Below, one piece after another: positions 31,615 through 39,900 of a stretch of 64,000 nucleotides of DNA. The position numbers and the translations under genes were made by a program. The notes under the pieces were generated by a model. The model saw only the letters and a list, made by a program, of their open reading frames with translations. It had not been told where the DNA came from and ran no database searches. The first letter of the stretch is position 1. The number at the start of each line of letters is the position of its first letter. Source of the DNA: Mucilaginibacter sp. (lineage in GTDB: Bacteria; Bacteroidota; Bacteroidia; Sphingobacteriales; Sphingobacteriaceae); NCBI RefSeq assembly GCF_025362475.1, contig NZ_JANYGH010000055.1:244691-308690 (forward strand), written 5' to 3'.

Positions 31615-33417
31615 TTACTTTTGATAGCCACCGAAATATCTAACCGGCGACCAGGCCGGGATTACTTCTGGGATGGAGGGATTTTGAGCTGAATATTTAC
31701 CTGAAGCATAAACTATTTTGCCATTTACCACGGTTACCAAAGCGTTGATTGCCTTCACTTTTTCAGTACTGGCTGTGAAATAATCATCGGATAGGATCAC
31801 CATATCTGCATACATGCCTTTTACCAGTTTTCCCTTCAATTTTTGTTCACCGGAGAACCAGGCGCTGCCGGATGTATATAGCTTTAAAGCCGTAAATTTA
31901 TCCAGTACCTGGTCTTTTGGCCAAAACTGCATCCCTCCAATAGTTTTCCCGGTTAGCAGCCAATGCAATGCCATCCATGGGTTATAAGTAGAGATCCTGG
32001 GTGCATCTGTACCCATGCCAACAGGAATCCCCATGCTAAGCATCTTTTTTATAGGGGGCAGCTGCGTTGCTGGCTGGCCATACATTTTGGTGTACAGCTC
32101 GCCCTGGAAATACATGCGAAATTGTACAGCCACGCCACCGCCCAGCGCTTTAACACGTGCCAGTTCAGAGTCTGTTATTGTTTCGGCATGGTCAAAAAAC
32201 CATCTTAAACCGTTAAATGGCATGTCCTTGTTCACTTTTTCAAATACATTCAGCATTCGATTGATCGATTCGCCGTAAGTTGCGTGCAGGCGGAATGGCC
32301 ACCTGTTTTTTACCAGCAAGCGGATAATGGGCTCCAGATCGGTTTCCATACTGTCTGACAAGACGATTCTTGGCTCCAGGAAATTTTCAAAATCCGCTCC
32401 CGAAGCGATTAAATTCTCTCCGGCGCCTTCCATTGCATAACCGTTAGCCATCAGAATATGATCATTTTTGTTGGGATAGGTCTGGGCAATCCATTTTTCA
32501 TAGTCCGTAAATTCCTTTCCTTTTTTTTGCGCGAATAGATAATAAGCGGTACGCACGGTAAGTTTTCCCGCTTTGGCCAATGCCAGCGACGCCTGGTAAT
32601 CAGCGTCATAATTTTGGGAGCCACCGGCGGCATCAACCACGCTGGTTAAACCGAAACTGTTTAATTCCCGATAAAAATTCGCTGAGCTGTTAATGCGTTC
32701 TTCCGGGGTAAGCGTACCGGTAAGCGCCAGGGTTTTGTAAATGGCCATGGGAGTTTCTTTAGCATAAAGCAAACCGGTAGAATTTCCGTCTTTGTCCAGT
32801 TCAACAACACTACCCGGATAACTTGTATTTTTATCGTACCCCAACACTTCTATTCCCTTTTTATTCAAAAACGCTTTGCCGTACAGGTAGGTAATAAACA
32901 CCGGCTTATCCGGCACTGCCGCATTAATCTCATCAATGGTAGGTTGTCTTTTTTCTTCAAATTGAAACTCGTTCCAGCCGCCTACAACTTTTACCCATGC
33001 ACCTTGTGGTGTCCTGGCAGCCTGTTCTTTGAGCATTTCCATCGCCCGTTTAAGCGTTTTAACGCCATCCCAGCGTAGTTCCATATTAAAATTAAGGCCC
33101 TCCCTTATGGCATGCATGTGGCTGTCATTTAATCCGGGGATCACCGTTTTGCCATCTGCATTAATCAATTTTGTAGATGACGACTTGTAGCCGGCCATTA
33201 AATTGCTGGTGGTGCCAGTTGCCAGGATGATCCCATTTTTTACCGCTATAGCCTGTTTAAATTCTCCGGGCTGGCTCATGGTGGCCACTTTAGCGTTATA
33301 AATGATCAGGTCGGCTTTTTGCTGTGCATGTGATAGATGGGCTGCTAATGTCAATAGCATCGCCAGCATGACCGAAAGCCGCCATGCACCTTTTTTTGAG
33401 TTATAACTATTTTCCAT
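31615..33417 (-). CDS. Secreted YtcJ-like amidohydrolase
   Basis: 600-residue metal-dependent amidohydrolase of the YtcJ/NfdA group with a signal peptide (residues ~1-31). The first metal motif DSHMHAIREG is intact, and the later RLHATYGESINRML and GMGTDAPRIS blocks contain the remaining ligand and the catalytic aspartate of the family. Such enzymes cleave N-formyl or other amide and carbamate bonds. Operon context with an MBL protein and two alpha/beta hydrolases suggests a degradative cassette for an external amide or ester; inference. Confidence 0.88.
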   Translation of the reverse strand: MENSYNSKKGAWRLSVMLAMLLTLAAHLSHAQQKADLIIYNAKVATMSQPGEFKQAIAVKNGIILATGTTSNLMAGYKSSSTKLINADGKTVIPGLNDSHMHAIREGLNFNMELRWDGVKTLKRAMEMLKEQAARTPQGAWVKVVGGWNEFQFEEKRQPTIDEINAAVPDKPVFITYLYGKAFLNKKGIEVLGYDKNTSYPGSVVELDKDGNSTGLLYAKETPMAIYKTLALTGTLTPEERINSSANFYRELNSFGLTSVVDAAGGSQNYDADYQASLALAKAGKLTVRTAYYLFAQKKGKEFTDYEKWIAQTYPNKNDHILMANGYAMEGAGENLIASGADFENFLEPRIVLSDSMETDLEPIIRLLVKNRWPFRLHATYGESINRMLNVFEKVNKDMPFNGLRWFFDHAETITDSELARVKALGGGVAVQFRMYFQGELYTKMYGQPATQLPPIKKMLSMGIPVGMGTDAPRISTYNPWMALHWLLTGKTIGGMQFWPKDQVLDKFTALKLYTSGSAWFSGEQKLKGKLVKGMYADMVILSDDYFTASTEKVKAINALVTVVNGKIVYASGKYSAQNPSIPEVIPAWSPVRYFGGYQK

Positions 33418-33430
33418 AATTTTTGTGGTT

Positions 33431-34207
33431 TTAAGCTTTTATCCAGTTTAAAATGTAATCGGCTTTTTCCTCCCACCCGGGCTGACCCAATACAAAATGG
33501 TTGGCGTTTTCAAATTCTTTGTAATCGGCAACAGAACCTGCATCCTGGTATTTTTTAAAGTTTGAGTAGTTGAGAGAGGCCGGGATGAAGTTGTCCTTAC
33601 CGCCGGCCAGGAATAGTAGCGGTGCGTGAGGAGTGGTAAAATCTACCTTGGCGGCATTGGTGATGGCGTCCCGCACAACCAATTTTGATTCAGGCGTCAG
33701 CAGGTCATAATAAGCCGTTTTCTGTTCCTCATAGCTCATGCCATTTGTAAAAGCATACTGCCATTCGGTAAATGACATCAGGTATGATTTTTTAGTAGAT
33801 GTAAAAAAGCCTAACGGCCCCCAGCCTGCTTTGTAAAAGGAAAATTTAAAGGTCATGACACCCTGGGGCTGCAGAGAATGAATGGCGACCCCTGCTTCAG
33901 CGAGTCCGCGCTGCACCAAAAGCTGGGTAATTAGTCCGCCCATAGAATGACCGATAAGAATTGGTTTTTCCAGCAGTTGCCGAACAATCACGTCGTAATA
34001 ATTTGTTAAATCGGCCAGCCGCTGCCTCGCGATCGCAGTATCGGGGTGCCTTTGCCGAAGGGTACATGCCGGGGCATCCTTATGAGGCCATGCTGGAGCA
34101 TATGTTTTATAGCCCCTGGCTTCGAAAAAAATGCTCCACTGATCCCAGCAGGATGCACCTACAAAGGCCCCGGTGATAAAAACAATGGTTTTGGATGTGG
34201 TTTTCAT
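33431..34207 (-). CDS. Alpha/beta hydrolase
   Basis: 258-residue cytosolic alpha/beta hydrolase (start at 34207; the ATG at 34231 would add 8 residues). The nucleophile elbow is GHSMGG (Ser), with a late Asp in GGKDNF and a His in ANHFVLGQ, so it is an esterase-type Ser-Asp-His enzyme. No signal peptide is visible, in contrast to its neighbours. It is the first gene of the four-hydrolase run. Confidence 0.85.
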   Translation of the reverse strand: MKTTSKTIVFITGAFVGASCWDQWSIFFEARGYKTYAPAWPHKDAPACTLRQRHPDTAIARQRLADLTNYYDVIVRQLLEKPILIGHSMGGLITQLLVQRGLAEAGVAIHSLQPQGVMTFKFSFYKAGWGPLGFFTSTKKSYLMSFTEWQYAFTNGMSYEEQKTAYYDLLTPESKLVVRDAITNAAKVDFTTPHAPLLFLAGGKDNFIPASLNYSNFKKYQDAGSVADYKEFENANHFVLGQPGWEEKADYILNWIKA

Positions 34208-34319
34208 GAGATGAATGTGTTCGTTAATCATTATTTGACCTGACCATTGAACACAACCGCAATACCAATAATATAATGTGTTGTATATTAAATAGATATG
34301 ATTATTCTTAAAAGAAAAC

Positions 34320-34551
34320 TTACTTCATGTCGTAATCAGACGCTCAAAAGCAGCGAAATAAAGTAAAGGTTATAGATAGTTTAGAAAATGAACTTGATCA
34401 TTATGAAGAAGAAAAGCTGATTGATGCCCAATCTGCCTATCCGGTCAATGATATTGTCTGTAATGCTATAAGGGAAAGTGAGCTTCGAATACACCCGTTT
34501 TACTATTTTCTTTATTTCGTTGTACAGCCATCAAATCACGACATGAAGTAA
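34320..34551. mobile_element. MITE-like element with 14-bp terminal inverted repeats
   Basis: TTACTTCATGTCGT (34320-34333) and ACGACATGAAGTAA (34538-34551) are perfect inverted repeats bounding 232 bp between the hydrolase operon and the porin. No clear target-site duplication is visible. The inside reads as one open frame of about 70 codons running to the right end, but its only ATG (34327) is followed two codons later by TAA, so it looks like a decayed short gene captured or mimicked by the element. No transposase is nearby. Confidence 0.5.
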
Positions 34552-34657
34552 ATATTTCCCAATAAAATAAATTAAAATACTAATAATCAATAATTTAAAT
34601 AAAAGGCACTGCATTTGGCTATTTACTATCATGTTATTATTCAGAAATCTATTTATC
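34552..34657. other. A/T-rich leader upstream of the porin
   Basis: About 100 bases of A/T-rich sequence before the porin start; no defined promoter element was found with confidence. Confidence 0.4.
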
Positions 34658-36031
34658 ATGAAAAGAAATATACTAAGCCTATTCATTATTTTTTCATCCT
34701 GTATTTGCTTTGCGCAGGATGCTTCATTTAAATCACTTAGGTACGATGAAAACTATACCTACCTGGCAAAGGACACCAGCACAAACTGGTATCATCAAAT
34801 GAAATTTACTCCAATCAATAGCAATAAAACCACGTATTTTAGCCTCGGCGGCGAGGTGCGTTACCAATATTTTTATTTTAAAAATGAAGATTGGGGCGCC
34901 GTTCCTTATGATAAAGACGGCTTTGTACTCACCCGGTATTTAGGCCACGTAGATTTTCATACAGGTAAACACTTTCGCACATTTGTACAGCTACAAAGCA
35001 GCTTAGCTAACGGACAATTGGAAACCCCGTCGCCGGTTGACAATAACCCACTTGATCTGCACCAGGCTTTTATTGATGTTTCTACTCCATTTGGTAAACA
35101 TCAAAAACTAACTTTACGGCTCGGCCGCCAAGAATTGTCCTACGGATCGCAAAGATTGGTAGCCGTTAGGGAGGCACCAAATAACCGCCAATCATTTGAT
35201 GCCGCAAAAATGATGTATAGCTACGGGCAACTTAAACTGGATGCGTTTTATGCCCACTACGTGCAGGCAAAGCCAGGTATTTTTGATGATGGCTTTAATC
35301 ACAATACAAAATTTTGGGGCGGATACGCAACAATAAGCAATGTGCCTTTTTTACAAAATGTAGATATTTATTACCTTGGATTATGGAAGAAATCATCTGT
35401 ATTTGATGATATTGCCGGCCAGGAAACCAGGCACTCTGTAGGAACAAGAATTTTTATGAATTCGCCAACCTGGCAATATGATTTTGAAGGCGTTTACCAG
35501 TTTGGAAAATTGAGCACCAGCAACATTAACGCCTGGACCTTGTCGTCCAACATCTCCTATACGTTTAACAAGGCGGGGTTAAAGCCCCAGCTAGGATTAA
35601 AAACGGAAGCAATCAGCGGTGACAGAAATTACAGGGATGGTAAACTAAATACATTTAACCCGCTTTTCCCAAGGGGATCTTATTTTGGATTGGCTGCGCT
35701 TATTGGCCCATCAAATTTATTTGATGCACACCCCTATTTCCAAGTATCGCTATCAAAAAAACTGGTACTTGCAGAGGATTATGACCTTTTTTGGCGAATG
35801 AGCAAAAATGATGGCTTATATGCTGTAAATGGCAGGTTACTTTATTCGGGTAAAAATACAACCTCAAAAAAGGTAGGCCGGCAGTTAGGTACAGCTCTGG
35901 AATATACGCCCAACAAATTCCTGTATTTTAGAGAGGAACTAACCTGGTTTAGCGCAGGCGATTATTTAAAAGAAGTTGGGCCGGGTAAGGATATTTTAAT
36001 GCTGGGCAGTACAATCACACTTAAATTTTAA
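34658..36031 (+). CDS. Alginate-export-family outer membrane porin
   Basis: 457-residue outer-membrane beta-barrel protein, start at 34658 with signal peptide ending CFAQ. The alginate_exp/porin features are the YFSLGGEVRYQYFYFKNEDWG strand block near the N-terminus, LRLGRQELSYGSQRLVAVREAPNNR and a C-terminal aromatic strand ending LKF. These proteins form channels for anionic sugars or other polar solutes. It is convergent with a frameshifted sigma54 regulator. The solute is unknown. Confidence 0.88.
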   Translation: MKRNILSLFIIFSSCICFAQDASFKSLRYDENYTYLAKDTSTNWYHQMKFTPINSNKTTYFSLGGEVRYQYFYFKNEDWGAVPYDKDGFVLTRYLGHVDFHTGKHFRTFVQLQSSLANGQLETPSPVDNNPLDLHQAFIDVSTPFGKHQKLTLRLGRQELSYGSQRLVAVREAPNNRQSFDAAKMMYSYGQLKLDAFYAHYVQAKPGIFDDGFNHNTKFWGGYATISNVPFLQNVDIYYLGLWKKSSVFDDIAGQETRHSVGTRIFMNSPTWQYDFEGVYQFGKLSTSNINAWTLSSNISYTFNKAGLKPQLGLKTEAISGDRNYRDGKLNTFNPLFPRGSYFGLAALIGPSNLFDAHPYFQVSLSKKLVLAEDYDLFWRMSKNDGLYAVNGRLLYSGKNTTSKKVGRQLGTALEYTPNKFLYFREELTWFSAGDYLKEVGPGKDILMLGSTITLKF

Positions 36032-36076
36032 CTCTGTTACCGCGCAGTTGCAGGGTAAAGGCGATAGGTTAAATAA

Positions 36077-38025
36077 TCATCCGGTATAATCTTTTCTAAT
36101 ACCCAGTTTTTTCATTTTTGAGTTAAGGGTTGTAGGCGGTAGGTTCAGCAGGTCTGCAGCTCCGCCTTCGCCCCATATTTTACCTTTACATTTTTTTAGT
36201 GCTGACAGAATATGGGCCCTTTCATTTTCGCTCATGGTTTGGATAACCCCGTTTTCAGCAACATGGAAAACCGTTTGAACCGGCATGGTAGGCAAAGCCA
36301 TAGTATTTATGGTATCATCCCTAGTGAGTAGTACCTCCCGTTCAATCAGGTTTTCAAGTTCTCTGATATTGCCTGGCCAGTGGTAGCTTTTCATCTTCTC
36401 CATTACAAGGTCTGAGATTCCCTTAATTGCCTTCCCTGCTTTCCTGTTGTATATACCTAAAAAATGGGCGGCAAGCGCGAGGATATCTTCTTTGCGTTCC
36501 CGTAATGGTGGCATAGTTATCAAAATAACATTCAAACGGTAATACAGATCGAGTCTGAAGCGTCCTTCGGCCACCTCCTTTTCCAGGTTGCGATTAGTGG
36601 CCGCAATTACCCGTACATCAGTTTTAATGGTTACCCTACCGCCAATGCGCTCAATCTCTTTTTCCTGTAATACCCTGAGAAGTTTTACCTGGAGCTCGAG
36701 CGGAATTTCGCCAATCTCATCTAAAAAAATAGTTCCGGAGTGGGCCATTTCAAATCTTCCTATTTTTCGTTCATAGGCCCCGGTAAATGATCCTTTTTCA
36801 TGCCCAAACAATTCAGAATCAATAAGGCTGGCTGGCAGGGCGGCACAATTTACTTTGACAAATGGCTTCAATTTACGCGGGGAAAGCTGATGGATACGAT
36901 CAGCTATCTTCTCCTTGCCCGGCCACTTTCGCCCAATATCAGCACAGATGAATTGTGCGGCGCTACCTGGATAATTTGATCAAACACATTTAGCAACAAA
37001 TGGCTGCTGCCTATAATCCCCTCAAAAAAATTGGGGCCGGGAGCCTGTATAGCCGGTTTTACCATAGTATTATCTATGAAGCTTGTGCCAAAAGGATTAC
37101 TTCCATCAGCCATCATCGCCTTTATAAAACTCCCCAATAAGGATTGAAAACGATTAATCATCATCAAGTGATCTGCATTATAGGCATCCGGGCGCCGGCT
37201 AAAAAAATGAAACTCAAATTGAATGTCATGCCTAATGCTAATCGGTAATACCAAACACGATTTTAAATCATAAGTATTGGCAATGAAATTTATGAATGGG
37301 GCATCACTGCGCAGCTCATTCAGTTCGGGTTCGTTATACCAGGTAGCAATCTTTATAGGTGCCTGCCTGGCTTGCATAGCAGTCAGGTCGCCCATCTTTA
37401 ACCGGGTGATCACCATTAATTCCTTGGGGCCAATCACCTGATATTCTTCAAATCCCACCCGTAAAAAGCCAAGCTGATTAAAGTGGTGAATTGCGGCCGG
37501 CGTTAACCCAACCGACATATATTCAAAAGGGATATATGGCTGTACGGCCTGGCCAAGCAACATTACTTTATCTTCCCAGCCCAATACCATTTCCAGTATT
37601 TGGGATATCTTTTTCTGAAATACAGCATTTTGACGCAAGCCGTTCTCCAGATTATTCTCATAACGGTATAAGGCGATATCCAAAGCTATCAGTACATCCT
37701 TCTCCCTAAATGGCTTTACAACAAACCCATATGGATTTGTCTTTTTGGCTGCTTCTAATACTTTTTGATTAGAGTTGGCAGATATGTATATAAATGGAAT
37801 ATTCTTTTCCGACAAAACATGAGCCAGGTCTATCCCAGTTTTCTTTCCCTTTAAATAAATATCAAGCACCACCAATCCTGGCTTTTGTTGCTCTACAAGC
37901 TCCAGGGCCTCAGCAAAAGTGTCGGCTATTCCGCAAACATCATAACCTCCATTCTGCAGTATCTCACGCAAAACATCGGCTATGATGAATTCATCTTCAA
38001 CTATCAGAATATTTTTTCTGTTCAT
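36077..38025 (-). pseudogene. Sigma54-dependent response regulator split by a frameshift in the Walker A motif
   Basis: Two adjacent minus-strand frames join into one NtrC-like protein. 36904-38025 encodes a receiver domain (Asp55 in VLDIYLKG) plus a GAF-like linker and stops in ILGESG-R-A-R-R-R. 36077-36871 continues with FVKVNCAALPASLIDSELFGHEKGSFTGAY, the rest of the AAA+ domain and a Fis-type HTH. Adding one base around 36918-36924 restores GESG-x-GKE and an unbroken frame. The GAFTGA loop reads GSFTGA. Either a real disabling mutation or a sequencing error is possible, since the site is GC-rich. Confidence 0.85.
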
Positions 38026-38259
38026 CTCTTGCTAATTTACTATTAATAAAGATCGGGTGCTCAAGCTGGATAAATCTTTCTGTTTTAAATTTAAAGGTTG
38101 TCGCAATATGTAATTCATATTTAAATCTCATGGCATTAAATCATAAACTCTGCCATTAAAACGAAAAAAAGACGGAACACGCTGATTTTTTCAAACAACC
38201 CGCATTATTGTATTCAGAAAGTTTATACTATGATTTCATTAATTATAGTTACTCCAAAC

Positions 38260-38301
38260 ACACAATCGCCTACAGCGATATATCGTTGTAGGCGATTGTG
38301 T
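38260..38301. terminator. 21-bp near-perfect hairpin
   Basis: ACACAATCGCCTACAGCGATA (38260-38280) pairs with the following 21 bases (38281-38301), with one G-U pair and almost no loop. A second hairpin AAACAGC/GCTGTTT follows at 38302-38323. It lies downstream of the 38382-39434 hydrolase on the minus strand and upstream of the response regulator. Transcription termination is the simplest reading, though an operator for the regulator gene is possible. Confidence 0.7.
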
Positions 38302-38381
38302 AAACAGCTAAATATCGCTGTTTGATATTTTGCTTAAATAACCGTTTTAATTTTAATCCTCACAAATTTAGCATGGCAATA

Positions 38382-39434
38382 TTAATTAGTATAGCCGTCT
38401 ACTTCAACTATCGCGTCGGCAAAGGCCTGTGGCGCTTCCTGGGGTACATTGTGGCCAATGCCATTAAGGATTTTATGGGCATATTTACCTGTGAATTTTT
38501 TGGTATAAGCTGCTCCATCTGCGGCGGCACCGTCAAAATCGCTGCTGATGGTGATGGTTGGTACGGTGATGACCGGGCCCGCGGCAAGCCTTTTTTCCAG
38601 GTAGTCATACTTAGGGTCTCCTTTGGCCAGGCTTAGCCTCCAGCGATAATTATGGATCACAATACTAACGTGATCAGGATTGCTGAAGGAAGCTGCAGAA
38701 CGATCAAAGGTGGCATCATCAAAGTTCCATTTCGGTGAGGCAATTTTCCAGATGAGTTTATTAAAATCGTGCCTGTTGATATCGTAGCCGGTGCGGCCGC
38801 GTTGGGTAGCAAAATAATACTGGTACCACCAACCCAGCTCTGCCTTTGGTGGTAAAGGCTGTAGGTTTGTTTGGCGATTAACGATTAAATAACCACTTAC
38901 AGCAACAAGGGCCTTGCAGCGTTCAGGCCAAAGGGCCGCCATGATGTCGGCAGTTCGCGCTCCCCAATCAAAGCCGGCTATAATTGCCTTTTCTATCTTC
39001 AACGCATCCATTAACGCAATAATGTCTAAGGCGATAACTGATTGTTGGCCGTTCCGGAAGGTTTTGTCTGAAAGGAAACGGGTTGTTCCAAAGCCGCGCA
39101 AATATGGGATAATTACCCGGTAGCCCTTTGCTGCCAATAGTGGTGCAACTTCAGCGTAGCTATGAATATCGTAGGGCCAGCCGTGTAACAGAATTACCGG
39201 CTTTCCGTCGCTTGGGCCAACTTCAGCGTACCCAACATTCAAAACTCCTGCATTAATCTGCTTTATATTGTTAAATGTGTCATTGGCTTCCTGCCCGCCT
39301 TTTTTCGCATCAGCAGGCTTTTGGTTGGCGGGTTGTGCATTTGCTGAACCGATCATTACAAACGATGCGACAGCCATGATAACAGCTGTGAAACTTAAAA
39401 AGAACCGGCGGCTGTAATTGAGTGGATTTGACAT
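38382..39434 (-). CDS. Secreted alpha/beta hydrolase (epoxide hydrolase-like)
   Basis: 350-residue exported hydrolase; the N-terminus carries YSRRFFLSF, a twin-arginine-like signal, with cleavage after SANAQ. HGWPYDIHSY (oxyanion), AGFDWGARTADI (Asp nucleophile) and GHNVPQEAP (His) complete the catalytic machinery expected for epoxide hydrolases or dehalogenases. It is the third secreted Asp-type hydrolase in the window. No operon partner; a strong hairpin follows it. Confidence 0.88.
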   Translation of the reverse strand: MSNPLNYSRRFFLSFTAVIMAVASFVMIGSANAQPANQKPADAKKGGQEANDTFNNIKQINAGVLNVGYAEVGPSDGKPVILLHGWPYDIHSYAEVAPLLAAKGYRVIIPYLRGFGTTRFLSDKTFRNGQQSVIALDIIALMDALKIEKAIIAGFDWGARTADIMAALWPERCKALVAVSGYLIVNRQTNLQPLPPKAELGWWYQYYFATQRGRTGYDINRHDFNKLIWKIASPKWNFDDATFDRSAASFSNPDHVSIVIHNYRWRLSLAKGDPKYDYLEKRLAAGPVITVPTITISSDFDGAAADGAAYTKKFTGKYAHKILNGIGHNVPQEAPQAFADAIVEVDGYTN

Positions 39435-39900
39435 GATATTTTTATTTAGTTGTTTGTTTGATTATTCAAAAATATCCCCATTTTGTGCATTATTCAATCT
39501 TCAAATAGTTCAACCGGACCGAATTGACCGCGAAATGGTCATTTTTAATCCTGAATTTTTTTTGTTGGAAGTCTTGCCTCCTGTGCTGAGGAGGATCACT
39601 GAACCTGTTAGTGTTCTCCTTTTCAATAAATATATTTTTCTCATTCGTAACTGATTATTTTAGTATGTTAGCTTTTGCGCATTCCGCGTTAATAGACCAC
39701 CATATTGCGTAATTTTTTGATTAAAAAAATATAATGATAATTTCATTGCCTACTGACAAATGGCACATTGAAATGATCAATTTTTTGCTGCATGGTTTTG
39801 ACCTGATTTTTGGAATGCAATAAGGTTGGACAAAATCTCCAGATCTGGGGATATTGGTGACTAAAAGAGATTTTATATATTGTAAAAATATAATCTGGTA
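39435..39900. other. Intergenic region upstream of the GH116 gene
   Basis: 466 bases. A hairpin CCTCCT/AGGAGG (39577-39594) is the only structure I see; A/T-rich sequence close to the GH116 start presumably holds its promoter. A 78-codon frame at 39418-39654 has no coding support. Confidence 0.5.

Noticed and set aside
34327..34551. Functional gene inside the MITE-like element
   Set aside because: The only upstream ATG is followed by TAA two codons later and no other start codon is present.
36077..36871. Independent short AAA+ protein
   Set aside because: It lacks a Walker A and a start context; it continues the upstream response regulator after one base shift.
39418..39654. 78-codon frame upstream of GH116
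   Set aside because: Overlaps the start of a real opposite-strand gene and has no conserved feature.
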